Shown: positions 7,408-15,955 of the stretch, piece after piece
Numbering within the stretch: position 1 is the first letter of the stretch
How the letters are laid out: each line of letters begins with the position of its first letter
Source: Blautia sp900556555
GTDB taxonomy: Bacteria; Bacillota; Clostridia; Lachnospirales; Lachnospiraceae
Strand: one strand, 5' to 3'
NCBI GenBank assembly: GCA_964250615.1
Contig: CAXUGM010000015.1
Length of the DNA stretch: 64,000 nucleotides
Notes under the pieces: generated by a model
What the model saw: only the letters and a program-made list of their open reading frames with translations
What the model was told of the DNA's origin: nothing
Database searches by the model: none
Position numbers and translations under genes: made by a program

Positions 7408-10400
7408 AATTTGAGCTGATAACACAAGAATATTCTGTTTTACTAACTGATGCAAAAAGAACTTCATATGGTAGTGGTGTTATCTATTATCCTGGTTCTG
7501 GTGACAAATTTTATATTTTTACCTGTGCACATGTGGTGGACAATTTACTTGATCCTTTTGAAATCTACATGTTGCTCCCTAATAATCGTGAGATTGAAGA
7601 TTATCAGACTTTCTGTAGCGAAGTGAATAAGAGTCAGGTTGCATATGCGCTGACAGATGAAATAGTCGAAAAAAATGGACAAAAAGAACATTCTGTTGAC
7701 GTTGCAGTTATTTGTATTGGCAAGGATTCAAGAATGAATCTTGAAAAGACAAATTATTGCATTGCAGAGGCAAGAAAAGCTGATCCTGTGTTAGTACAAG
7801 GCTATCCGGGTGGTATGCAAGCAGATTGTGGTTTACTTGATTCACTTGATACGATGTATGGTTCTGTTTTGCATTATGCCCCCAATATTTGTACTTTTAC
7901 GATGAGAACAGAAGACAATTTCTTGGATACGGGTAATAGAGCTTATGAGCTGAAAGGATTCTCCGGTTCTCCTGTTTGGCATGACAGTGATGAGGTGTTA
8001 AGTTTATTTGGTCTTATTTCTGAAAGCTATGATGAAAATGTTTATCGTGGGAAGATTAAGGTTGTAAAACTTCAAAATATAAGAAGTATTATGCAAAATA
8101 AGTTTCATGTACAGCTTGAAACACGTGTTGTTGGTATACCTGAGACTGATATTGCTGGAAGTGATAATGTGTTTAAATTTGACGGCAGAGTTGAACTTCC
8201 TGATAGCACTGTCTATGACGAGTGGCTTGATAACCAGATGGGGAAAGTACGGGAATTTATTGACGGGATTCAGTTTCAAAAAGCAATAGATACAGCTAAA
8301 TTAACAATAAAAAATGCTAAATTTGAGAACTGCAGTGATGAAAAAAAGAAACATCATATGCAGCATCTTTTATACTGCTATGAAAGCTGCTTGTTAGAAG
8401 ATGAATACATAAATCTGGAGAATGATATGAATCAGCGTCAGCTCTTGAAAGGACACGATCCTCTAAGATGGATGACATTGAATTTTGAGAAAAGAGAATT
8501 TGAAGTTGTACAGAAATTTGCGGAAGAAGTGCTGGAAAAAGGTACGGATAATAAAACCGTATTAACCATGGCTAAGGTGTTTAGTATTATCTGCAAAGGC
8601 TATACGGAAAGCACTTCTGTAGAAGATACCATTCTACAGTTCCTTGATGAAAACGAGAATTTGAAACTTGCTGATGTTGATGCTGATACGGAAGCGTTGC
8701 TTTATCAGATGCTAGGATATACATATGAAAATTGTTATAGAGAATCTGTAAAAGCAGTTCGATGTCTGAATCGAGCATACAGAATAGGTCACGACAATGC
8801 AGTTCTTGAAAGTATTGGTGCAGCGTATTATTTTCTTTCGTTAAAAGGTGCAGTACGCGAGGATGATACGGTTATCCATGATAAATTGGATAGAGCGTCA
8901 TTATATAAAGCGAGAACCTGTTATCTGTTAATTCTACAAAAAGCGGATGATTTATATAGACGAGCCATGTTTAAAAGAGAGGGCATGGTGATTTTTAATA
9001 CTTTCTTTTTCCTCAATGATCATTACCAAATTCTAACCTTGTATCCGCAGATTAGAGAATGCCTGCCCAAATTGCAGGATAATGAATATCGTGATTTGGA
9101 GATGAAATATGCAAAAATATATTGTTGCGGTGGTCCGATAGATTTAAGCCAATTTTCACATCTTAAAGATGGGGATAAAAAATTGTTTGAAGTACTTGGC
9201 AGAAGCAATATGGTAATTCAGAAGCTGGATGCTTTTCCACCTTTCGGTCTCTCTGGCTTTCAAAACGAATTGTTCGAAGTAATTCAATATGCAGAAACTA
9301 ATTTACCGGTAATTGATGAAGGAGAGAGAAATTCTGTTCGCTTAAATCTGATTAATCTTTATGGATGGGGGCACAAGCTTTTTAAGTGGAATGTTGGGGA
9401 ATCTATTAAAAAACATATTGATCAGATTGAGGATAAAAAAGCACAAAGAATATTTGAAAACTTCTTAATTGAAAACACAGGAGATATTGATGAAGCAGAA
9501 GCTGCTTATATAAAAACTTGGGAAGAAAATCCTGGTTTAATTTATTGGCGGGAAGTATTGCAGTTTTATAAGAGAAATGCTTTATTTGATAGAAGATGGC
9601 TTGACAAGGCTGACATTTGGTACAAAAGTCTTTTCACAGATCATTTTGACTATATCAAGGATGAACCGGAATATGCATATAGATCCTATATTGACTATGT
9701 AGCCCATTATAGACGAGATATAAAAGATGCAATAGAAATTTATCTTTCTCATAAAGACGAGATGCATGATAAAAATGTTTCCGAGTTCTTTAAATGGGAA
9801 CTTAGGATGTATACGAATTGTTTTAATGATCCAAAAGAATTCGATGAGGAGAGAAGACTTTTTGTGGAAGACGGCTTGCTTCCTGAGGATGAATATCATA
9901 GAACATCATTAATTGGTTACATGGAAAATCTTGATGTGGAAAATGCGTGGAAACATTTTAATATTTGTAATCCGGCATTTGGTGCAATTCAAGGTATGAA
10001 TGAACCATTGCTCACAAACGAAGGAGCTCATTTCCTTGTATGGCAGAGAAAATATCCGGGTCATAAAGAAGAAAAGTGGCATGGCATGTCAAATTGCCAT
10101 ATAGAAGAAATATTATTTGAAAGGCTATCTTCAGAAGAATGGCACGATGATGTATGTGACATTAAGAAGCGGAATCAGTTTGATGTTCACAAGAATATTG
10201 CTATGGATGCATGGAGTCTTTTCTTGTTAGCCAATCAGAACAGACTTGATGACTTGGAACAGTTTGATGCTGTTTATGTGACGCATTGTACTGTAAACAG
10301 ATTAATGGAAGAGCTATGCCATTATGAAAATGAACTTCTTAGAACTGTGTTGGATTGTATTCAGTATATGAATAATGTGCAAATTATATCTGCAGATTTA

Positions 10401-10577
10401 GGGGAACAATTGGTAGTAAGAGAGAAGACAATTTATGATGAACCTGGTTCTACTATTGCAGTAGCAATTGCTAAAAAATGTTTGGCAGTTGTGAGTGAAC
10501 CTGACATCATTGAAAAAACTATCACTACTTTCAGAAATAATATTGTAAGAGTTATTGATTTTGATAAATTACTATAG
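7401..10577 (+). CDS. Trypsin-like protease with long helical-repeat region and C-terminal PIN-like domain
   Basis: A very large soluble protein (1058 residues from GTG 7401; an in-frame ATG at 7392 sits only one base after the AGGAG and is a poorer start). Counting from the ATG, the chymotrypsin-fold triad is visible: His47 in FTCAHVVDN, Asp103 in SVDVAVICIG and Ser191 in GFSGSPV. Residues from about 260 to 910 are helical and TPR-like, with several segments such as LLYQMLGYTYENCYRESVKA and paired aromatic/Ala positions. The last 130 residues look like a PIN-type nuclease: Asp939 (AMDAWSLFLL), Glu973/974 (RLMEEL), Asp1016-Glu1017 (YDEPGST) followed by AVAIAKKCLAVVSEPD. I do not know a named gene with this order. 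Coupling with the MBL protein suggests a proteolytic switch joined to two nuclease-type activities. The protease call is firm, TPR likely, PIN tentative. Confidence 0.75.
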   Translation: MLEFELITQEYSVLLTDAKRTSYGSGVIYYPGSGDKFYIFTCAHVVDNLLDPFEIYMLLPNNREIEDYQTFCSEVNKSQVAYALTDEIVEKNGQKEHSVDVAVICIGKDSRMNLEKTNYCIAEARKADPVLVQGYPGGMQADCGLLDSLDTMYGSVLHYAPNICTFTMRTEDNFLDTGNRAYELKGFSGSPVWHDSDEVLSLFGLISESYDENVYRGKIKVVKLQNIRSIMQNKFHVQLETRVVGIPETDIAGSDNVFKFDGRVELPDSTVYDEWLDNQMGKVREFIDGIQFQKAIDTAKLTIKNAKFENCSDEKKKHHMQHLLYCYESCLLEDEYINLENDMNQRQLLKGHDPLRWMTLNFEKREFEVVQKFAEEVLEKGTDNKTVLTMAKVFSIICKGYTESTSVEDTILQFLDENENLKLADVDADTEALLYQMLGYTYENCYRESVKAVRCLNRAYRIGHDNAVLESIGAAYYFLSLKGAVREDDTVIHDKLDRASLYKARTCYLLILQKADDLYRRAMFKREGMVIFNTFFFLNDHYQILTLYPQIRECLPKLQDNEYRDLEMKYAKIYCCGGPIDLSQFSHLKDGDKKLFEVLGRSNMVIQKLDAFPPFGLSGFQNELFEVIQYAETNLPVIDEGERNSVRLNLINLYGWGHKLFKWNVGESIKKHIDQIEDKKAQRIFENFLIENTGDIDEAEAAYIKTWEENPGLIYWREVLQFYKRNALFDRRWLDKADIWYKSLFTDHFDYIKDEPEYAYRSYIDYVAHYRRDIKDAIEIYLSHKDEMHDKNVSEFFKWELRMYTNCFNDPKEFDEERRLFVEDGLLPEDEYHRTSLIGYMENLDVENAWKHFNICNPAFGAIQGMNEPLLTNEGAHFLVWQRKYPGHKEEKWHGMSNCHIEEILFERLSSEEWHDDVCDIKKRNQFDVHKNIAMDAWSLFLLANQNRLDDLEQFDAVYVTHCTVNRLMEELCHYENELLRTVLDCIQYMNNVQIISADLGEQLVVREKTIYDEPGSTIAVAIAKKCLAVVSEPDIIEKTITTFRNNIVRVIDFDKLL

Positions 10578-10614
10578 GGATTAGAGTGCAAAAGGATTTT
10601 GCTGTTTTCATCCA

Positions 10615-10670
10615 TAAAAAATCAGGGTTGATTCTTCTAAGGCAAGTCTATTATAATAAAACACAGAAAC
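10615..10670 (+). promoter_or_regulatory. Promoter repeat, copy 3 (drives the LCP gene)
   Basis: TTGATT at 10628-10633 and TATAAT at 10652-10657 are 18 bases apart, in a repeat shared with 1741 and 6261. The LCP gene begins 22 bases after the end of the repeat, with its own AGGAGG, so this copy is the obvious promoter for that gene. Confidence 0.65.
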
Positions 10671-10691
10671 ATATTAGGAGGACTAAAGACG

Positions 10692-12149
10692 ATGAAACAA
10701 AAGAGAATCCCGGGAATCATAGCAGTTTTGATTCAATTAATTGCATCTGTTTGCTTTATGGTACTGTTGTATCAGACAAAGCTGATTCCCAATAAATTGC
10801 TGTTGCTCATTGGTGGTGTATTGCTTTTTATTACACTTATTGTTTTGCTGCTTACCATAGATTTTAAACACAGGGGGCGTTTTTTGGCAGGGGTTTTGCT
10901 GATATTTGCCATTCTGGTTGTTTATGTGCTGAGTGGCAGTTATGTAATCAAAGGAGTAAAAACTCTGACTAATATTACAAAAAAAACTACTGTTGAACGT
11001 GCAGGTATTGGAATTTATGTAAGAGAAGATGATCCGGCTGCTTCTGTTGAGGATACAGCAGGTTACCATTTTGGCATTCTGGAAGAATTGGACCGGAAAA
11101 ATACAGATTTGGCGATTGAAAAGATAACAGCAACAACCGGTGCAATTGAGACAGAGAATTATTCTGATATTACAGAACTTGTGGATAGCCTGTTACAAGA
11201 CAGAGAGACGGATGCTATTTTGTTAAACAGTGAGTTTTTTGCACTTCTTGAAGAGACAGAAGGATACGAAAATGTGCAGGAACAATTAAGAGAAATTCAT
11301 GTGGAACAGGTGGAAACAAAGGTTGAAGAGAAAGAGGAGGAACAGGTTACTCTTCCTGGGGAAAATGGTCAGGTGCCCAAGGTGTTTACCGTGTATGTAA
11401 GCGGGATTGATTCTCGTACAGGCTTGATAGCGAAAAGCCGTAGTGATGTGAATATTATTGCGACAGTAAACACGGAAACTCGCAAGGTTTTGCTGGTATC
11501 TACACCGCGTGATTTTTATGTGCCGTTGTCTATTTCCAATGGAGTACCAGATAAGTTGACTCATGCAGGTATTTATGGAATTGACGTAAGTATGGAAACT
11601 TTGGAAATGTTGTATCAGACAGATATTGATTATTATTTCCGTGTGAATTTTAATGGATTTGAGAAGATTATCGATGCACTGGGTGGTGTCACTATTGTTT
11701 CAGATTTTACTTTTGACTCCCAAAATTCAAAAGGATATTCTTTTGTAGAAGGTGAAAATGATGTGAATGGAGAGGCGGCACTGGCTTTTGTAAGAGAGCG
11801 GTATGCATTTTCAGCAGGAGACCGCCAGCGTGGTAAAAACCAGCTTGCTGTCATTGAAGGTGTGATTAAAAAAGTCATGAGTCCTGCATTATTACAGAAT
11901 TATTCCAAGATTATGGAGAGTGTGGAAGGCAGCTTTGAAACCAGTGTTCCATACGATGTAATAGCTGGCCTTGTTCGTAAGCAGCTTAATGAGGGCGGGC
12001 AGTGGACTGTAGAAAGTTATAGTGTAGACGGAAGCGGTGCTACCAAGAGACCATATTCTATGAGTGCGAATGCTTATGTTATGATTCCGAATATGGATAC
12101 CGTAAATACAGCAATTGAAAAGATGAATCAAGTAAAAGAAGGAAAATAG
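10692..12149 (+). CDS. LytR-CpsA-Psr (LCP) family protein, cell-wall glycopolymer ligase
   Basis: LCP enzymes transfer lipid-linked glycopolymers (teichoic acid, capsule) onto peptidoglycan outside the membrane. The 485-residue protein has three N-terminal membrane segments (about residues 8-28, 36-56 and 62-83), then an extracellular region with a weakly conserved domain (about 90-215) and the LCP core (about 230-400): YVSGIDSRTG, RSDVNIIATVN, LVSTPRDFYV, HAGIYG, GGVTIVSDF and the late ALAFVRERYAFSAGDRQRGKNQ arginine motif. These Asp/Arg residues bind the pyrophosphate. ATG 10692 follows TTAGGAGG. A strong terminator follows, so it is a single-gene unit driven by the promoter repeat at 10615, which links its expression history to the accessory region on its left. 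Confidence 0.9.
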   Translation: MKQKRIPGIIAVLIQLIASVCFMVLLYQTKLIPNKLLLLIGGVLLFITLIVLLLTIDFKHRGRFLAGVLLIFAILVVYVLSGSYVIKGVKTLTNITKKTTVERAGIGIYVREDDPAASVEDTAGYHFGILEELDRKNTDLAIEKITATTGAIETENYSDITELVDSLLQDRETDAILLNSEFFALLEETEGYENVQEQLREIHVEQVETKVEEKEEEQVTLPGENGQVPKVFTVYVSGIDSRTGLIAKSRSDVNIIATVNTETRKVLLVSTPRDFYVPLSISNGVPDKLTHAGIYGIDVSMETLEMLYQTDIDYYFRVNFNGFEKIIDALGGVTIVSDFTFDSQNSKGYSFVEGENDVNGEAALAFVRERYAFSAGDRQRGKNQLAVIEGVIKKVMSPALLQNYSKIMESVEGSFETSVPYDVIAGLVRKQLNEGGQWTVESYSVDGSGATKRPYSMSANAYVMIPNMDTVNTAIEKMNQVKEGK

Positions 12150-12177
12150 ACGTTTTTTGTTATCGAAAAGAGAAAAA

Positions 12178-12240
12178 TAAGAATTGCCTGTAGAAAATCA
12201 AGTATAAAACACTGATTTTTACAGGCGATTCTTATTTTGA
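12178..12240. terminator. Strong terminator between LCP and HipA-like genes
   Basis: TAAGAATTGCCTGTAGAAAA pairs with the mirror arm ending TTTTACAGGCGATTCTTA, about 22 pairs with two mismatches, followed by TTTT. The long A/T-rich arms allow it to work for both converging genes. Confidence 0.75.
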
Positions 12241-12279
12241 AATACGGTAAATAGTTAGTAACGTGCTAGTTCAATCGGC

Positions 12280-13380
12280 TCAAAGAGACCCGGAATAATC
12301 ATCATACCTTTTTAGATAATTATATCGTTTTGTAAACATTTCATAATATTGCGGCAATTTGGAAAACCATTCTTTTTTTATATCGTGAAGCTGATGCATG
12401 CCAATCTTTTTTACCGCTTCAGCAGCAGCCTCCTGCTGGTTCATTTTCACACCAAAAGTTGTCTGGCAGTTCGCTCCTTCCATCGTATCATAGGAATAGA
12501 AGGCCTGATTAAAATCCATCAGTTTATGAAGTGCCACAGGTTTGTTGTTCGAGGTTTTGACCAAGACTCCCCAATTACCCCAATGTCTGTCCGTATTTCC
12601 TACCAGATAATCTATGATGTTCATCATATAATAATTATGGCGGTCTAAGGATAAAATATATTTTTGAATATCTCGATCGTGATTTTGGGCGTATATTTCC
12701 ATGAGTTCCATAGAAGCAATTGAATAGTCCTTAGAGGTAATATTTTCGCTTCTTGTCACTTTTTCATGGTCAAAGATATCTTCTGTATAGACTACCTGAG
12801 AAACGTCAAAACACTGGCAGATTTTACTGGCAAGAAGTTCTCGCTCTACGGATTCGATTCCACCGTCTTTTAATAATACAAAACCATTCTTGACTCTTTT
12901 CCAGGCTTTCGGAAAACATCCGTTGGTTGACAAATCCTTTGCAAGTTTTGCGTTGTCTACCGTGTATTGTCTACCTCGCAATGCAATATCAATAAAGGTA
13001 TTATCCAAGTGATTTTCATACAGGTTCACTTCTTCAAAGGAAATCTTTTCTCCTTTTTTCTTTACCCAGAAAGGGTCGGTTAAGGATGCACATCGATAAC
13101 TCAGGGCAATCTTTGCTCTTTCTTTATCTGTTACAGCCTGAGTCATTCCAATGCTGTTCAAGATTTCTTTTGCATAGGTTCGATCTAGAGTAAGCACTCG
13201 GGTGGCACACCAATAATTAAAATTTGTAACGTTACTAACCAGACTATCAATATCTTCCTCTTCTTCAAAGTAGAGATTATAAGGCATGAAAGTTTTGTAG
13301 TAAATTATACAAAATCCTGTGTCATCAATTCGGGCTACTTTTCTGTTTTTATGCATAATCTCATATACAGTTTTGGCCAT
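12280..13380 (-). CDS. HipA-like kinase-fold protein
   Basis: The 366-residue protein resembles the C-terminal kinase lobe of HipA/CtkA-type serine kinases. Key motifs are the catalytic-loop-like VGNTDRHWGNWGVL (Asp then Asn) and the metal-binding DFNQAF, with SVERELLASKICQCF as the preceding helix. A typical HipA gene pairs with a HipB repressor; no such partner is present, and residues 1-150 form a separate N-terminal part without the usual HipA N-domain signature. In this bacterial group such stand-alone proteins are common, with unknown substrates. The start at 13380 (ATG, then GCCAAAACT) is chosen over the GTG one codon before it. It is convergent with the LCP gene and shares its terminator. 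Loss of toxicity or a phage-defence role cannot be told apart from sequence. Confidence 0.7.
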   Translation of the reverse strand: MAKTVYEIMHKNRKVARIDDTGFCIIYYKTFMPYNLYFEEEEDIDSLVSNVTNFNYWCATRVLTLDRTYAKEILNSIGMTQAVTDKERAKIALSYRCASLTDPFWVKKKGEKISFEEVNLYENHLDNTFIDIALRGRQYTVDNAKLAKDLSTNGCFPKAWKRVKNGFVLLKDGGIESVERELLASKICQCFDVSQVVYTEDIFDHEKVTRSENITSKDYSIASMELMEIYAQNHDRDIQKYILSLDRHNYYMMNIIDYLVGNTDRHWGNWGVLVKTSNNKPVALHKLMDFNQAFYSYDTMEGANCQTTFGVKMNQQEAAAEAVKKIGMHQLHDIKKEWFSKLPQYYEMFTKRYNYLKRYDDYSGSL

Positions 13381-13575
13381 CACACATCACCGTTCCTTTT
13401 TCTTTATGCCACTATCTTATCACACAAGCAGACGATTTGTATAGGAAAAATCAATGGCTTTTCTTATACACTGCTTTAGAAACGGGCAGATAGAGAAACA
13501 GGATATTGTTTTTACACAAATTGTGCAGAAAAGGAGAAAAGTGCCAGGGTTTTTGCCCCGATTTTTGCCGGCAGC
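13381..13575. other. Intergenic stretch between divergent genes
   Basis: It holds the 5' leader of the minus-strand HipA-like gene and then AT-rich sequence up to the promoter at 13576. No gene-like frame with a ribosome binding site was seen on either strand. Confidence 0.4.
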
Positions 13576-13604
13576 TTGCTTTTTTTGAAAAAATAGGATA
13601 AAAT
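13576..13604 (+). promoter_or_regulatory. Sigma-A type promoter upstream of acyltransferase-kinase gene
   Basis: TTGCTT (13576-13581) and TAAAAT (13599-13604) are 17 bases apart. The expected start point, near 13611, falls immediately before the hairpin at 13617. Confidence 0.45.
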
Positions 13605-13616
13605 AATGGAAAATTC

Positions 13617-13662
13617 AACTCCCTTTGTTTTTGAAGTAGAGAAAAGGGGAGTTCTTTTTTGT
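13617..13662 (+). terminator. Terminator-like hairpin in the leader (possible attenuator)
   Basis: AACTCCCTTT pairs with AAAAGGGGAGTT around a loop of about 20 bases and is followed by CTTTTTT. It lies between the promoter at 13576 and the gene at 13717, so either transcription is attenuated here or the promoter makes a very short RNA. Confidence 0.55.
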
Positions 13663-13716
13663 TGTGACAGATAAGAATGGGCTTGCAGGGAAAATGAATA
13701 CAAAAGGAGAACATAC

Positions 13717-15345
13717 ATGAAACGCTTATTAATTATTGGGGCAGGCGGCTTCGGACAGATGATCCAGGAGACAGCAGGACTTTTGGGATATGAGGAGGCA
13801 GTGTTTTTGGATGATGCATCCAAGCATAAGGATGTAATCGGCAAGTGCTGCGATTATAAGAGTTTTTTGGCAAATTATGATACGGCAGTGGCAGCACTTG
13901 GTGACAATGGACAGAGGCTTTACTGGACAGAGAAATTGATAGAGGCAGGTTATCAGGTGCCGGCAATCATTCACCCATCTGCTGTGGTAAGTCCGAGTGC
14001 CGTGATTGGAGCAGGAAGCTTTATCATGCAGAGAGCCGTAGTGAATACCCATACCGTCATTGAGCACGGAGTGCTGGTGAACAGTGGTGCAGTGGTAGAC
14101 CATGATTCTCATGTGGCAAGAGGTGCACATATCGGACTTGGCAGTGTGGTGAAGGCCAATTGCAAGATTGCGGAGAAACGTAAGGTAGAAGAAGGGGAAG
14201 TGGTATTTTCTACCAGAAGAAAGATTGACGGTGTGACCAGCAGAAATCTGGAGGATGCATTATATGCTTTTGGTTTTGGTCCGCAGTGCAGTTATGTGAA
14301 GCCTTTTGGAGAAGGGCATATCAATGAAACCTATGCGGTTTATATGCCGACAGATAAAGGGGAAGAGTTTGCCTATATTCTGCAGCGTGTCAACAACAAT
14401 GTATTCAAAGACCCGGCAGGTGTTATGGAGAATATTTTTGGGGTAACAGAATATCTTCGTAATGTTGTCAGAGAAGAAGGTGGGGATCCGGACAGAGAGA
14501 CCTTATCCTGCATCAAGACAAAGAATGGATGTACCTACTTTGAGGACAGTGAAGGACAGCCTTGGAGAAGCTATCATTACATTCAAAATTCCGTATGCTA
14601 TCAGCTAGTGGAAAATCCGGAGCAGTTTTATCAGTCCGGGGCAAGTTTTGGGCATTTCCTGAAACAGCTTGGCAGTTATCCGGCTGCCAGCTTAAAAGAG
14701 ACTATCCCGAATTTCCATAACACAGTTAATCGTTTTGAAAACTTTGAGCTTGCTTTGAAACGTGATATCAAGAACCGTTCAGTGACCTGTAAACCAGAGA
14801 TTCAGTTTGTGCTGGACCGAAAAGAAGATTGTAAGGTGCTGGTAGAGCAGCAGGAAAACGGAACTTTGCCAATCCGGGTTACGCATAATGATACAAAACT
14901 GAACAACATTTTATTTGATGCGGATACCGGAAAGGGACTTTGCATCATTGATCTGGATACTATTATGCCAGGATTAGCTGCCAATGATTTCGGTGATTCC
15001 ATCCGTTCTGGAGCAGCGACAGCAGAGGAAGATGAGAAAGATTTGAGCAAAATGCATTTCGATATTTCTCTGTATGAATTATATACCAAAGGGTATTTGG
15101 AAGAAACCAGGGATGTACTGACACCGGAAGAAGTAGTAAGCCTTGCCTGGGGCGCCCGCCTTATGACATTAGAATGTGGTATGCGTTTCCTGACAGATTA
15201 TCTTCAGGGCGATACGTATTTTAAGACCGCTTATCCGGAACATAATCTGGTCAGGGCACGCACCCAGTTCCGTCTGGTGGATGAGATGGAGCAGCAGTTT
15301 GACAAGATGATAGAAATTGCAGAAAAATATTACCGTGGATTATAA
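13717..15345 (+). CDS. Fusion of NeuD/PglD-like sugar O-acyltransferase and APH-family sugar kinase
   Basis: Two enzymes are joined in one 542-residue chain. Residues 1-165 are a NeuD/PglD-type acyltransferase: a nucleotide-fold start (LLIIGAGGFGQMI) and left-handed beta-helix hexapeptides (IHPSAVVSPSAVIGAG, VNSGAVVDHDSHV, with His129 near the expected catalytic position). Residues 183-542 are an aminoglycoside-phosphotransferase/N-acetylhexosamine-kinase-like domain: nucleotide lobe FGEGHINETYAV, catalytic loop THNDTKLNN (His390, Asp392, Asn397) and metal motif IIDLDT (412-414). The kinase part resembles NahK-like enzymes that phosphorylate free amino sugars at C1. A sugar modification or salvage role is inferred. 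Start ATG follows AAAGGAG. The end overlaps by six bases, head-on, with a small membrane protein gene. Confidence 0.8.
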   Translation: MKRLLIIGAGGFGQMIQETAGLLGYEEAVFLDDASKHKDVIGKCCDYKSFLANYDTAVAALGDNGQRLYWTEKLIEAGYQVPAIIHPSAVVSPSAVIGAGSFIMQRAVVNTHTVIEHGVLVNSGAVVDHDSHVARGAHIGLGSVVKANCKIAEKRKVEEGEVVFSTRRKIDGVTSRNLEDALYAFGFGPQCSYVKPFGEGHINETYAVYMPTDKGEEFAYILQRVNNNVFKDPAGVMENIFGVTEYLRNVVREEGGDPDRETLSCIKTKNGCTYFEDSEGQPWRSYHYIQNSVCYQLVENPEQFYQSGASFGHFLKQLGSYPAASLKETIPNFHNTVNRFENFELALKRDIKNRSVTCKPEIQFVLDRKEDCKVLVEQQENGTLPIRVTHNDTKLNNILFDADTGKGLCIIDLDTIMPGLAANDFGDSIRSGAATAEEDEKDLSKMHFDISLYELYTKGYLEETRDVLTPEEVVSLAWGARLMTLECGMRFLTDYLQGDTYFKTAYPEHNLVRARTQFRLVDEMEQQFDKMIEIAEKYYRGL

Positions 15346-15489
15346 AGAGGACTTTTTCTTATGCTGGTATTCTTTGATGAAATGTTCTTGCTGGGTATCA
15401 GAAAGCTGCTTTTCGTAAGGGTTCTGCCTGCATAATGCAGATAAAATGAAAAAAAGAAATGAGATAGAAATGAGAAGGATCCATACCAT
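15340..15489 (-). CDS. Small single-pass membrane protein, 49 residues
   Basis: The ATG at 15489 has an excellent ribosome binding site (AAAGGAGGTG, seven bases away). The product is an N-terminal membrane helix (about residues 2-19, VWILLISISFLFFILSAL) plus a short, charged cytoplasmic tail rich in Lys and Gln, ending KKKSSL. No known family. Its stop overlaps the end of the acyltransferase-kinase gene on the other strand. The strong initiation site is the main reason to think it is real. Confidence 0.6.
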   Translation of the reverse strand: MVWILLISISFLFFILSALCRQNPYEKQLSDTQQEHFIKEYQHKKKSSL

Positions 15490-15570
15490 AGAAGCACCTC
15501 CTTTCGCAATATGTTTTGTGCCTTTTATTATATAATATGCAGAAACAGCGTGCAATATGTAAAAGAATAC

Positions 15571-15600
15571 TTGACAAACACACAAATGGTTGGTTATACT
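15571..15600 (+). promoter_or_regulatory. Promoter of the T-box/tyrS transcript
   Basis: A consensus TTGACA at 15571-15576 and TATACT at 15595-15600 with an 18-base spacer lie directly upstream of the T-box leader. Confidence 0.7.
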
Positions 15601-15605
15601 GAAAA

Positions 15606-15901
15606 TCGATAGCAAAAGCAAAGAAGGGAACAAGTAGCTTGTCAGGAAATCTACAGAAAGCAGCCGGCAGATGAGAGGCACAGAGCGAGCGGCAGGTCGA
15701 ATACATCCCGGAGCTTCACACCGAAACGTTTTTTATGCAGAGTAGGCTGTGACGGATTGGTGCACGTTAACGTACTTTGAGTATCGCATAAGCTGTACTC
15801 ACAGAGGCAGGCGGTGTGAACCGGTTGTGAAAAAAGGTGGTAACACGGGAAAGCATATGGCTCTCGTCCTTTTCAAATAAGAGAAGGATGGGAGCTTTTT
15901 T
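15606..15901 (+). promoter_or_regulatory. T-box leader (tyrosine)
   Basis: The leader of nearly 300 bases ends with the conserved T-box core GGTGGTAACACGGG (15836-15849), whose TGGT pairs with the free ACCA end of uncharged tRNA. An intrinsic terminator follows: GCTCTCGTCCTT (15860-15871) pairs with AAGGATGGGAGC (15884-15895) and runs into TTTTTT. A TAC at 15702-15704, in GAATACAT, is the probable tyrosine specifier. Uncharged tRNA-Tyr would stabilise the antiterminator and switch on tyrS. The core motif and terminator are seen directly; the specifier position is inferred. Confidence 0.88.
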
Positions 15902-15955
15902 GAATTTATCAGGGAAACTCAATCCTTCGAAAAAAGATAAAAAAGGAGAATGGAT

